Position numbers and translations under genes: made by a program
Assembly (NCBI GenBank): GCA_022827055.1
Contig: JAJDTR010000044.1
Span: 1 to 33,957, forward strand
Reading direction: 5' to 3'
Source: Candidatus Poribacteria bacterium
Lineage (GTDB): Bacteria > Poribacteria > WGA-4E > JAJDTR01
DNA: 33,957 nucleotides
In this document: piece after piece, positions 1-7,599 of the stretch
Layout: each line of letters opens with the position of its first letter
How positions within the stretch are numbered: position 1 is the first letter of the stretch
The notes under the pieces: model-generated
What the model was told of the DNA's origin: nothing
Databases searched by the model: none
Seen by the model: the letters and a program-made list of their open reading frames with translations, nothing else

Positions 1-86
1 AAGATTGTTGAAAGGATATAACGTAAAATCAAGCCAAATAGATACTTATTTTGGAAAGATGTCTATTCATGTTTTCACGCATTCCG

Positions 87-155
87 GTAGGTGCGGTTTC
101 CAACCGCACCTACGAAACTGCATATAGACTGGTTCGGTTAGGAAACCGAACCTAC
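87..155. repeat. Pair of GTAGG-footed palindromic repeats
   Basis: Two short palindromes lie close together in the leader of the first gene. The first (87-113) has GTAGGTGCGGTT pairing with AACCGCACCTAC around a tiny loop. The second (131-155) has GGTTCGGTT pairing with AACCGAACC and ends in CCTAC, so on the - strand it also begins GTAGG. The stems differ but remain self-complementary, as expected of a mobile or RNA-folding repeat family rather than of chance. Related copies occur at 2642-2665, 10812-10826 and 29887-29907. Function is unknown; transcribed hairpins or REP-like elements are possible. Confidence 0.75.
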
Positions 156-225
156 TGCAGTGTATAAATAATATTGGTTTTACTAAAAATACTCGTCGCG
201 TTCTTCACACCGTTTTTTACATGCC

Positions 226-924
226 ATGGAGCCATCCGCTGAACCCGCACTTTTCGCTTTAGAGGAGGAAAGTGTTGCCTATGAAAATAACGTCGCCTTG
301 AGAAGTGTTTCCCTGCGCATTCACCGCGGGGAAAAAGTCGCTTTGATAGGTCCCAGCGGCGCGGGCAAAACTACGCTGCTCCGTACATTGTACGAAAGAG
401 TCGCGGGCAAATCATCGTTCGTGCATCAACATTACGCACTAGTAACGCAACTTTCCGCCTTCCATAACGTCTTCATCGGACGCCTCGACCGGCATTCCAC
501 AGCCTTTAATCTCCTGAACCTAATCAAGCCGCAGGAAAAAATCCTCAATGAGATTATTCCAATTCTGTCCAAACTCGGGATGGAGGAAAAGATTTTTGAG
601 CGCGTAGGCGCACTGTCCGGCGGTCAGCAGCAAAGGGTAGCTGTGGCGCGTGCGATGTACCGCGGCGAGGACATTCTGTTGGCAGACGAACCCATCTCTT
701 CTGTTGACCCGCATCAGGCAACGACGGTGATGGAGTTGATTATGGGGAGTGCGGAAACCATTGTGCTGTCCTTGCACGCTGTCGACTTCGCCTTAAAGTT
801 TGCCAAGCGGATTATCGGGCTGCGCGACGGGGAAGTTCAGTTTGATCTGCCGACTGAAATGGTTTCCCCGGCTATGCTTAGCGAGTTGTACGAGAGCGAG
901 TCGGTCGGGATTAATCTGTTGTAG
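226..924 (+). CDS. PhnC-like ABC transporter ATP-binding protein
   Basis: This is the nucleotide-binding subunit of an importer, closest by eye to the phosphonate (PhnC) group. Visible motifs are Walker A GPSGAGKTT (residues 42-50), Q-loop Gln68, signature LSGGQQQR (130-137), Walker B ILLADEP (150-156), a D-loop at SSVDP and H-loop His184. The NVFIGRL segment after the Q-loop is typical of PhnC. The protein is short at 232 residues. Only about 18 residues separate Walker A from the Q-loop, where PhnC usually has about 40-50, so part of the core sheet is missing or reduced. The likely membrane partner is the PhnE-like protein at 3666-5153, although modA and modB come directly after this gene and could also use it. 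No RBS stands out before the ATG. Substrate is unknown. Confidence 0.85.
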   Translation: MEPSAEPALFALEEESVAYENNVALRSVSLRIHRGEKVALIGPSGAGKTTLLRTLYERVAGKSSFVHQHYALVTQLSAFHNVFIGRLDRHSTAFNLLNLIKPQEKILNEIIPILSKLGMEEKIFERVGALSGGQQQRVAVARAMYRGEDILLADEPISSVDPHQATTVMELIMGSAETIVLSLHAVDFALKFAKRIIGLRDGEVQFDLPTEMVSPAMLSELYESESVGINLL

Positions 925-994
925 CGAAAGCCAAGGGTGGGCATGGACTGCAAAGTTTGCATGGGCGCACATGGCAGAATCTGTGAGCAACGAA

Positions 995-1906
995 ATGCAA
1001 TGGACTGTGTCCCGTAACAGGAACAAGAGAGAAACCGAGTTTTCAAGAAAAAACTCGGTTTCGTGGCGGGAAAGTAGGAAATATTTTACCCTTCGACGAA
1101 TAGTTGTCCGGGCTATCGTAACGCGTGTTTTTGTACTTGTTTCCATGTGCACTGTGGCAGGGTGCACGAATCAAAGACAAGAACGAGAACAGACGGAGAC
1201 CGAACCGAAACGCGTCGCAGAGTTAACGGTTTTTGCCGCGACAAGTTTGACGGATGCGATTACGGATATCTCCAAATCGTTTGAATCCGGGCGATCTGTT
1301 AAGGTTTATGCGAATTTCGCCGGTTCGCAGACGCTGCAGGTTCAGATTGAACGAGGGGCTCCGGCAGACCTGTTCATCTCCGCTAGCCCGATACAGATGG
1401 ATGCGTTGGAGGAAAAGGGCGCCATCAATGAATCAAGTCGTCGCGATGTACTGAGGAATAGCTTGGTACTGGTTGCTCCGATTCGGGTGTCTCACCAAAT
1501 CAAAAATCTGGAAGAACTCACGAACTCGCGTATCAGGCGAATTGCTATCGGTGAACCGAATTCCGTTCCGGCGGGCATATACGGTGCGGAAGCCCTGAAC
1601 CGCCTGGGAATCTGGTCGGAAGTTGAACCGAAGCTGATTCCGGGAGCAGATGTTCGAGCCGTTCTCGCGTATACGGAAGCAGGCGAGGTCGACTTCGGTA
1701 TCGTATACAAGACGGATGCGTCGCTTAGCGAGAAGGTCAGAATAGTCTATGAATTTCCCACCTCAAGCCACAGCCCGATCCTATATCCAGCCGCAGTTGT
1801 TCGGGGTACCAAGCGTGAGGATATCGCACGCTCATTTCTTCTATACCTCAAAACGCCGGAAGTCAAACTCGTCTTCGAGAAGTACGGATTTTCTGTGGTC
1901 AAATGA
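995..1906 (+). CDS. modA: Molybdate ABC transporter substrate-binding lipoprotein ModA
   Basis: This is the periplasmic binding component of a molybdate/tungstate importer. The mature part starts with LTVFAATSLTDAI and contains GSQTLQVQIERGAPADLFISA, both typical of ModA, and continues through GEPNSVPAG and DFGIVYKTDA. A hydrophobic stretch ending in VAGC (Cys near position 1160) is a lipoprotein signal with lipobox. The start is unsettled. ATG at 1145 lies inside the signal peptide. No ATG, GTG or TTG exists in frame between the 1031-1062 hairpin and 1145. Starts at 971, 995 or 1007 would add about 40-50 odd residues encoded across the hairpin. I list 995 as a placeholder. The stop overlaps the modB start (ATGA), indicating translational coupling. 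Confidence 0.82.
   Translation: MQWTVSRNRNKRETEFSRKNSVSWRESRKYFTLRRIVVRAIVTRVFVLVSMCTVAGCTNQRQEREQTETEPKRVAELTVFAATSLTDAITDISKSFESGRSVKVYANFAGSQTLQVQIERGAPADLFISASPIQMDALEEKGAINESSRRDVLRNSLVLVAPIRVSHQIKNLEELTNSRIRRIAIGEPNSVPAGIYGAEALNRLGIWSEVEPKLIPGADVRAVLAYTEAGEVDFGIVYKTDASLSEKVRIVYEFPTSSHSPILYPAAVVRGTKREDIARSFLLYLKTPEVKLVFEKYGFSVVK
1031..1062. repeat. Perfect 13-bp inverted repeat in the modA leader
   Basis: GAAACCGAGTTTT and AAAACTCGGTTTC form a perfect 13-bp stem around a 6-base CAAGAA loop. It sits between the ATPase gene and the ModA signal peptide. It could be a dispersed repeat or a terminator-like hairpin, but no clear T-run follows. It falls inside the only reading frame that would give modA a canonical start codon, which makes that start doubtful. 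Confidence 0.8.
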
Positions 1907-2574
1907 ACCTAGCCGATACAGAGATCGCGGCGCTCGTTATATCCATCAAAACCGCTTTACTTAGTTTGCTGTGCGTTCTACCGGTGGGTGTTGGAATTGG
2001 GTGGCTGCTTGCGAAAGCATCGTTTCGCGGCAAGTCGTTGCTCAATACCTTTGTGATGCTGCCTCTGGTGCTACCCCCTGTCGTGAGCGGTTATCTGCTG
2101 CTGATGCTGTTTAGCAAACAGGGACCTATCGGTGCAATCCTCTATACCCTGTTTGGACTTGAAATTGTCTTTACATGGTTAGCCGTTGTTTTAGCGATTT
2201 CCGTTATCTCGTTTCCTCTGATGGTTCGCAGCATCGTGATCGCTATGGAGGGAATCAACCCTCGACTGGAGGGAGCGGCACGAACGCTCGGAGCCGGACG
2301 ATTCAAAGTGTTCTTCTCGGTTACGTTGCCCTTGTCCTACCGAGGCGTCATCGGAGGTGCGATTCTCGCGTTTGCCCGGAGCCTCGGCGAGTTCGGCGCC
2401 ACTATGATGATAGCGGGGAACATACCCGGAAAGACACAAACTCTCCCCTTGGCTATTTTCAATTATGTGCAAACGGGTCAAGAATTCAGTGCATATCGGC
2501 TGGTGCTGATATCGACGGTGATCGCTTTTGGCGCACTGTGGGTTGCGGAAAGGCGATTCCTCAAATCGGACTAA
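1903..2574 (+). CDS. modB: Molybdate ABC transporter permease ModB
   Basis: This inner-membrane channel subunit of the molybdate importer has 223 residues, the usual ModB length. About five hydrophobic segments are visible. The VMLPLVLPPVVSGYLLL stretch and the EAA cytoplasmic loop (EGAARTLGAGRFKVFFSVTLPL region, about residues 123-145), followed by RSLGEFGATMMIAGNIPG, are diagnostic. It overlaps modA by four bases. No modC follows, so its ATPase must be the PhnC-like protein upstream or be encoded outside the window. Confidence 0.93.
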   Translation: MNLADTEIAALVISIKTALLSLLCVLPVGVGIGWLLAKASFRGKSLLNTFVMLPLVLPPVVSGYLLLMLFSKQGPIGAILYTLFGLEIVFTWLAVVLAISVISFPLMVRSIVIAMEGINPRLEGAARTLGAGRFKVFFSVTLPLSYRGVIGGAILAFARSLGEFGATMMIAGNIPGKTQTLPLAIFNYVQTGQEFSAYRLVLISTVIAFGALWVAERRFLKSD

Positions 2575-2641
2575 TCGACTAATACCATTTCGCTTGAATA
2601 ATAGTGCATATGATGTCTGAATCATATCGTCCACTTTCTCC

Positions 2642-2665
2642 GTAGGCGGGGCATCTTGCCCCGCC
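2642..2665. repeat. GTAGG-footed palindrome (GGCGGGGCA stem)
   Basis: GTAGG followed by GGCGGGGCA, a TCT loop and TGCCCCGCC makes a 9-bp perfect GC-rich stem in the 193-base gap after modB. The same GGGGCATCTTGCCCC core recurs at 10812-10826. It belongs with the 87-155 and 29887-29907 elements by its GTAGG foot. It could stop or protect transcripts, but no T-run follows. Confidence 0.75.
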
Positions 2666-2767
2666 GACTTTGCGCGGAGACGAAACTTATTATTCCGATC
2701 CACGTAGGTTTCTTCACTTAATCCGCGTAGTCAATACACTGCCATTTTATAGAAAAGGTATAACTTG

Positions 2768-3610
2768 ATGCAGAGGGGAAGGATGCGCATAGTCGTAGAG
2801 GTCTTGGTTTTGCAGATCGCTGCTATGGCACTACACGGATGTAGCCCTAAAACAGTCGATCCGGAAATTAAACTGCCGGAGCGAATCGTGAATGAGAAAG
2901 ACGGCGCCGAGATGGTCTTGATTCCGGCCGGAGAATTTGAGATGGGGAGCCCTAAGGACGACGACAAGCACTGGGAACGACCTATTCACACAGTGTATTT
3001 GGATGACTTCTATATGGACGTTCATCCTGTCACAAATGCGCAGTATCGGAAGTTTATCCAAGAGACGGGTTATCCGGCGCCGAAGACAACGCCACCGTTC
3101 AGCCATCCGCAACAACCCGTTGTCTGGGTGACTTGGCGGGACGCTATGGAATATGCGAGATGGGCGGGCAAGACACTTCCTTCGGAGGCGCAATGGGAAA
3201 AGGCGGCACGCGGCGGACTCAGCGGCAAGCCTTACCCGTGGGGCGACCAAGAGCCGAATCCCTCGCTGGCGAGTTACGATTCGATCTACAGGATCACGCT
3301 GCCGGTGCGCAGCTTTCCACCGAACGGCTACGGGTTGTACGACATGGCGGGAACAGTGTGGGAGCTTTGCATGGATGAGTGGCAGGAGGATTTCTATTCG
3401 CGAAGTCCACGCGAGAACCCGGTAGCGGGCGGGGTAGTGTCACCAGCCGCCGCCCTTCGATCAATTAAAAGCCTTCGTGTCTCCCGCGGCGGGTGCTGGC
3501 AATTTAGAGCTGATCATGGATTGGAGGTGTTTCATCGCTCCTATAGCCCGATCGACTTCATTGAGGACTTCCAGGGCTTCCGCTGCGTAAAACCGGTATT
3601 GCCTAGATGA
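2768..3610 (+). CDS. SUMF1/FGE-sulfatase-domain lipoprotein
   Basis: This is a secreted lipoprotein with a formylglycine-generating-enzyme-like fold. An N-terminal hydrophobic segment ends in LHGC (Cys25). The fold covers roughly residues 45-275: MVLIPAGEFEMGS, HTVYLDDFYMDVHPVTNAQY, WVTWRDAMEYARWAGKTLPSEAQWEKAARGG, PWGDQEP, NGYGLYDMAGTVWEL, RVSRGGCW and a GFRC end. These are standard motifs of the family. The paired catalytic Cys of true FGE is not evident, so sulfatase activation is unlikely. Such proteins often act as ligand-binding or structural modules. ATG at 2768 is preceded by AAAAGG; ATG at 2783 is an alternative. It sits between modB and the PhnE-like permease. Confidence 0.85.
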   Translation: MQRGRMRIVVEVLVLQIAAMALHGCSPKTVDPEIKLPERIVNEKDGAEMVLIPAGEFEMGSPKDDDKHWERPIHTVYLDDFYMDVHPVTNAQYRKFIQETGYPAPKTTPPFSHPQQPVVWVTWRDAMEYARWAGKTLPSEAQWEKAARGGLSGKPYPWGDQEPNPSLASYDSIYRITLPVRSFPPNGYGLYDMAGTVWELCMDEWQEDFYSRSPRENPVAGGVVSPAAALRSIKSLRVSRGGCWQFRADHGLEVFHRSYSPIDFIEDFQGFRCVKPVLPR

Positions 3611-3665
3611 AAGACATCTCCATTGGCACCGGCTCCACGTGCATACCAAGTTTCCCGGGAGCGTC

Positions 3666-5153
3666 ATGCTGAAAACAAGCCTTCTATTTGTCGCGATTGC
3701 GCTTCTTGCATTCCTGTTGGCGGACCTTGAGGTATCGACGCAAGATCCGTGGCTGGAATTTGGCAGAATGGCTAAAGGGGCGGTGACTCCCGACTTTCTC
3801 GCCATCTGGGGATTTTGGCATGCCCTTTTGAACACGGTGGTATTTGCACTTTGCGGCATTTGCCTGGCCGTTGTGTTCGGCGTCGCGCTCGCATTCTTTT
3901 TCCGCTTTACTCCCGTTCGGCTGTTCTGCGCTTTTATCCGGTCAATTCATGAAATCTTCTGGGCATTGATTTTTCAATCCGTTGTTGGGCTCAACTCGGT
4001 TTGCGGTGTGCTTGCCATCGCCATACCTTACGCCGGCATTTTTGCAAAAGTGTATGCGGAGATTGTTCAGGAGTCAGACCACCGACCGCGAGAGGGAGTA
4101 CCTACTAGGTCTGGAGGATTGAACCGCTTTGTCTATGGCATCCTACCCGTTATTTACGCCGATGCGAAGCACTATACCGGGTACCGTTTCGAGTGCGCTT
4201 TGCGATCAAGCGCTATTCTCGGATTCATTGGTCTTCCCACACTCGGATTTCACTTGGAGACGGCTTTTCGCGAAGGGTTGTATTCGGAAGCTGCGGCTTT
4301 GCTTTATGTCTTTTATTTATTGATTGCATCGCTGAAATATTGGGTTAAAGCCCGCCTAATACCGCTCTATGCCGCGGCGGCGTTTGTTATACTGCCTTGG
4401 GAGGTCTCACTGTCATGGGAGAATGTCCAGCGCTTCTCGTATGAAATTTTGCCGTTTCCAATGCGTCCGGAAGGTGCTGCATCTTGGGATAACGGCGTCC
4501 TGTTTGCTTGGGAATCCGTGATTCATTGGCTGCGAGAAATCATCGCAGGAGAAGGTTGGACGGGCATTCGGAACACGGTTGTATTGACTCAGATGGTATT
4601 GGTAGGCACTGGGATATTTACGCTGTTGAGTTTTCCGTTCGCTTGCCGACATTTTACAGGGAAGGTCGCCAGGCGAATTTCGCACTATCTACTCATTGTA
4701 ATACGTACAACCCCGGAGTATATTCTGGCATATGTACTCGTGCAACTCTGGGGGCCATCAATGCTTCCGGCGGTATGGGCGATTTTGTTGCACAACGGCG
4801 CAATTCTAGCTTTTCTGACGAGTAATAATGCTGATCTTGTTCCACTACGTATAGACGCACCCCGAAAGCGAATGGAGCGGTACTTTTTCGAAGTCCTTCC
4901 ACGTGTGTACGGACAATTTCTCGCATTCCTATTTTACCGATGGGAAGTGATGATGCGAGAGACGGCTTTACTTGGCATATTGGGAGTATACACGCTTGGC
5001 TTCTATATTGATAGTGCGGAAAAGTCGATCCAACTTGATATAATGATTATTCTCATTCTTATAACCGCCTTGCTCAATATGGGGATTGACAGCGTGTCGC
5101 AGTTGGTGCGCCGCCGGCTTAAGATTTCTACCAAACTGGTGACATCGGCATGA
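3666..5153 (+). CDS. Fused double PhnE-like ABC transporter permease
   Basis: A polytopic inner-membrane protein of 495 residues (504 from a possible GTG at 3639) holds two PhnE-type permease domains in one chain. Domain 1 (about 45-225) has GILPVIY and FECALRSSAILGFIGLPTLGFHLETA. Domain 2 (about 290-485) has EVLPRVYGQFLAFLFYRWE and MMRETALLGILGVYTLGFYIDSA. The repeated 'YRxExxxRxxxxLGxxGxxxLGF' pattern after an EAA loop is characteristic of PhnE. The fused arrangement could supply both halves of the channel, pairing with the PhnC-like ATPase at the window start. GGGAG sits just upstream of the ATG. Substrate is unproven: phosphonate, phosphite or another small anion. Confidence 0.85.
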   Translation: MLKTSLLFVAIALLAFLLADLEVSTQDPWLEFGRMAKGAVTPDFLAIWGFWHALLNTVVFALCGICLAVVFGVALAFFFRFTPVRLFCAFIRSIHEIFWALIFQSVVGLNSVCGVLAIAIPYAGIFAKVYAEIVQESDHRPREGVPTRSGGLNRFVYGILPVIYADAKHYTGYRFECALRSSAILGFIGLPTLGFHLETAFREGLYSEAAALLYVFYLLIASLKYWVKARLIPLYAAAAFVILPWEVSLSWENVQRFSYEILPFPMRPEGAASWDNGVLFAWESVIHWLREIIAGEGWTGIRNTVVLTQMVLVGTGIFTLLSFPFACRHFTGKVARRISHYLLIVIRTTPEYILAYVLVQLWGPSMLPAVWAILLHNGAILAFLTSNNADLVPLRIDAPRKRMERYFFEVLPRVYGQFLAFLFYRWEVMMRETALLGILGVYTLGFYIDSAEKSIQLDIMIILILITALLNMGIDSVSQLVRRRLKISTKLVTSA

Positions 5154-5433
5154 TAGGCGGCGCGGAATTCTAGCTTGTTGATTTGATCCGTTCAAAAAAA
5201 ATTGGTTGCAAGAAGGGAAGAGAAGAAGACTAGAAGTTTTCCGTACTCACCACTTTCTATGGTTCTTTGCCCTAGATTGTATAGTGCGCATCCGCTTTTT
5301 TCTTTAGACGCTGGAACAACGAGAACTAATAGATTGGAGCTAGTTGGTTTTGCTGTACTCAATCCAACCCACTGAGTGACAGATCCGAGCAGGTGGGGAG
5401 CGCTAAAAATTAGGAAGCAAGATATTAAATTCG

Positions 5434-6564
5434 ATGAATCAAGTTGAATCCCTTTACATTCATGTGCCCTTCTGTGCGACAAAGTGCCATTATTGCGCAT
5501 TTAATACGTATGATTTCCACAAGGAACAGGCACGGCAATATCTCGAAGCATTGCTAATCGAAATGGAACTTTACCGTCTTGATTCCGACGGATTAAAGAC
5601 AGTCTTCATCGGAGGCGGAACTCCATCGATTCTCTCCGCCGAATCCTTGGAGAGGATGTTCAAGCATTTGCACGCTGTTTTCGAGGTGAATGGGGCTGCT
5701 GAAATCACCGTTGAATGCAATCCGGGAACCGTGGATCGCCAGAAACTGGAGCTGATGCGCTCCGAAGGTGTGAATCGACTGAGTTTCGGGGTACAGGCAA
5801 TGGACGATGCTACGCTGGAGCAACTCGGACGGATTCACACGGTGGATGAAGTCCTTCGGAGTTACGACCTCGCACGGGCAGTCGGGTTCGACAATATCAA
5901 CCTGGATCTGATATTTGGGCTGCCCAATCAGACGGTTGAAGGGTGGAAGGACTGTCTGAAGGAGGTAGTTGCACTTCAGCCCGAACACATTTCCGCTTAC
6001 AGTCTGATGCTTGAGGAGGGAACTGTTTTTTACGAGTCATGGCGAACAGGAAAGCTCCAAAGGCTTTCGGATGAGATCGAAGCCGAGATGTATCACCTAG
6101 CCATCGACACGTTGGTCCGACACGGCTGGAAGCATTATGAGATATCCAGTTTTGCAAAGCCGTCTTGTGTCGCGAATCACAATCTTGCATACTGGGACAA
6201 TCGGTCATATATCGGATTGGGACCGGGCGCTTGCGGGTATATTGATGGGGTGCGTTACTCGAACATCCGTGGAGTTCGGGACTATGCGGAATTCCTTAAA
6301 CAGGGCAGAAAACCGATCGCAGATTCCGAGCAACTAACCGGGAGAGATGAGAAGGCAGAAACTATCATCCTCGGTCTACGAAAGCGGGATGGGATTCGAA
6401 GGCAAGACTATCGACGACGTTTCGGTGAGTCGATTGAGGACGAATTCGAAGATGTTCTCAACAAATGGATAGGCAGGGATCTGTTGGAATGGAAAGGAGA
6501 GAATCTTCGGTTAACCCGACGCGGTCTTTTCTTCGCCAATGAGGTCTTCGTAGATTTCCTGTAG
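5434..6564 (+). CDS. hemW: Radical SAM heme chaperone HemW
   Basis: HemW binds heme and delivers it to apoproteins; older annotations call it an oxygen-independent coproporphyrinogen oxidase. The SAM cluster motif CATKCHYC (Cys14, Cys18, Cys21) follows the HemW-type YIHVPFC. GGGTPS, ECNPGT, NRLSFGVQAMDD and LDLIFGLPNQT follow in order. HNLAYWDNRSYIGLGPGA near residue 250 separates HemW from HemN, as does the 376-residue length and the C-terminal winged helix. ATG is preceded by AGGAAG at some distance. The redoxin gene starts 7 bases after the TAG stop, suggesting one transcript. Confidence 0.95.
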   Translation: MNQVESLYIHVPFCATKCHYCAFNTYDFHKEQARQYLEALLIEMELYRLDSDGLKTVFIGGGTPSILSAESLERMFKHLHAVFEVNGAAEITVECNPGTVDRQKLELMRSEGVNRLSFGVQAMDDATLEQLGRIHTVDEVLRSYDLARAVGFDNINLDLIFGLPNQTVEGWKDCLKEVVALQPEHISAYSLMLEEGTVFYESWRTGKLQRLSDEIEAEMYHLAIDTLVRHGWKHYEISSFAKPSCVANHNLAYWDNRSYIGLGPGACGYIDGVRYSNIRGVRDYAEFLKQGRKPIADSEQLTGRDEKAETIILGLRKRDGIRRQDYRRRFGESIEDEFEDVLNKWIGRDLLEWKGENLRLTRRGLFFANEVFVDFL

Positions 6565-6571
6565 ATGGATT

Positions 6572-7066
6572 ATGCCGCGAAAAAACAAAGCGCTCAAGAT
6601 TGGAGATACCGCGCCCCCGTTTTCGTTGCGTTCCGTTCACCAACAGCATGTAGACCTTGAATCATACATTGGCGAAAAGCATGTCATTCTGGTGTTCTTC
6701 CGGGGAACGTGGTGACCCAATAGCCGCCGCCAGTTGGCGAGTTTGCAAGAACACCTGGATGAATATAGATCCCGCCAAGCCGTAGTTATCGGTGTTGTTG
6801 GTCAGTGGCCCCGGGAAGTACGCAAATATGCCGATCAACACAAGATCGGGTTTCCGCTATTAACGGACAAAGACCGCAACGTTATCAAGGGCTACGGTGT
6901 ACACCATCGACTTGGAATCGATGCGTACAACATCGCGCGTCCCGCCACCTTCGTGATCGAGAAGAACGGGGTTATTCGGTTCATGTATGTCGGATCACAT
7001 CAATTCGATCTCGCCAATCATCAGAGCTTGGTTGACTGTTTGAAATCCCTGCAACAGCTTTCTTGA
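6572..7066 (+). CDS. Redoxin with in-frame UGA at the peroxidatic Cys (candidate selenoprotein)
   Basis: Reading from ATG through one TGA gives a 164-residue AhpC/TSA-type redoxin. The N-terminus LKIGDTAPPFSL is the family start. Next comes VILVFFRGTW, then TGA (6713-6715, codon 48), then PNSRRQLASLQEHLDEY, and later RPATFVIEKNGVIRFMYVG. In relatives the TGA position is the peroxidatic Cys of RGTWCPxC, so the protein probably contains selenocysteine. The second Cys of the motif is Ser here. The frame stays open and conserved for 116 codons after the TGA. The gene also ends in TGA, so UGA is not globally reassigned; other genes here stop at TGA too. A G-containing hairpin loop starts 16 bases after the TGA. 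The alternative is a nonsense-mutated pseudogene. Role: thiol or selenol peroxide reduction. Confidence 0.78.
6716..6746 (+). promoter_or_regulatory. Candidate bacterial SECIS hairpin
   Basis: CGCC (6728-6731), loop AGTT and GGCG (6736-6739) form a short GC stem directly downstream of the in-frame TGA. The apical loop begins 16 bases after the TGA and has a G in its second position, matching the loose bacterial SECIS description. The stem is short and a 5' flank of GCCGCC allows alternative registers, so this is a candidate only. Confidence 0.4.
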
Positions 7067-7290
7067 ATGATTTGGGGAAAGTCCATATTGGTTGTCCACC
7101 GCGAATTTGGGTTTTCACCAGCTGGAGCATGGTCGTAATTCCGGCAAGAATGCATTAAGCGGGAATCTCTACTGGGCTGACTATCCATGACCTTAATCTT
7201 TGTTCACTTGCTTGATAGTAGCAAGGGCGGTAATCGTTGATTTGATAGTTATCGATATCTCCTTACGGGAATGCTGCGCATTTTTCTTTT
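7067..7290. other. Intergenic stretch before the riboflavin promoter
   Basis: I see no coding frame, repeat or RNA gene here. It separates the redoxin gene from the promoter and riboswitch of the riboflavin operon. Confidence 0.5.
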
Positions 7291-7320
7291 TTGAATTGTC
7301 TATTGGTGCTGTGATATAAT
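7291..7320 (+). promoter_or_regulatory. Sigma70-type promoter of the riboflavin operon
   Basis: TTGAAT (7291-7296) and a perfect TATAAT (7315-7320) are separated by 18 bases. Initiation would fall near 7327, just before the first paired segment of the riboswitch at 7337, which fits a leader transcript. Confidence 0.65.
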
Positions 7321-7336
7321 ATTATCAAGCAAAATT

Positions 7337-7485
7337 CTTCTGTTTCTGTGCGAGTACGAAACCTGTGGGGAACGGGTGAAAGTCCACGATAGCGCAAGAC
7401 CCGATAACCTTGCAAATGCGAAACAGATTTGAGGAAATGCCAAGCCTACGGTTATCATTCGGTCGGGAAAAGACACTGAAAGAAG
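7337..7485 (+). promoter_or_regulatory. FMN riboswitch (RFN element), diverged
   Basis: The leader of ribD has the FMN-aptamer layout. The closing stem P1 is CTTC..TTTC (7337-7346) with GAAAGAAG (7478-7485). GGGGAACGGGTGAAAGTCC (7367-7385) corresponds to the conserved GGGG-GGGTGAAATTCC block. CAGATTTGAGGAAATGCC (7423-7440), AAGCCTACGGTTA (7442-7454) and the GGGAAAAGA close match the 3' blocks (GATTTGGTGAAATTCC, AGCCGACGGT, GGGAGAAGA). Several usually invariant bases differ, for instance CCTAC for CCGAC, and the ACCGGCGGT block is hardly recognisable. It is followed by a terminator and then riboflavin genes, so FMN probably shuts off transcription. Confidence 0.8.
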
Positions 7486-7491
7486 CGTATC

Positions 7492-7520
7492 GCCCAAAGA
7501 TAGATTTTTGGGCTTTTTTT
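7492..7520 (+). terminator. Intrinsic terminator of the FMN riboswitch
   Basis: GCCCAAA (7492-7498) pairs with TTTGGGC (7507-7513) over an 8-base loop and is followed directly by seven T. It lies between the aptamer and the ribD RBS, the standard place for FMN-controlled attenuation. Confidence 0.85.
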
Positions 7521-7599
7521 ATTTCCGAAGAGTTTCAAAAACCTTTCGGAATTTTGATAGAGATTAAAGGGGAGTAAGCGCATTACGAAGGAGTTAACC

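Noticed and set aside
943..1017. 24-codon frame with several Cys (MDCKVCMGAHGRICEQ...) after the ATPase gene
   Set aside because: Too short, no RBS, and it ends before the hairpin; likely chance.
5192..5500. Possible 102-codon gene on the - strand before hemW
   Set aside because: It overlaps the hemW start and shows no motif or start signal; treated as a shadow.
6713..6715. UGA recoded as sense throughout the genome
   Set aside because: modA, hisH, rhomboid and others end at TGA with the next gene starting right there, so UGA is a stop in general.
7367..7415. Cobalamin riboswitch
   Set aside because: The GGTGAAAGTCC and GCGCAA pieces recall one, but the 3' half matches the FMN element and riboflavin genes follow.
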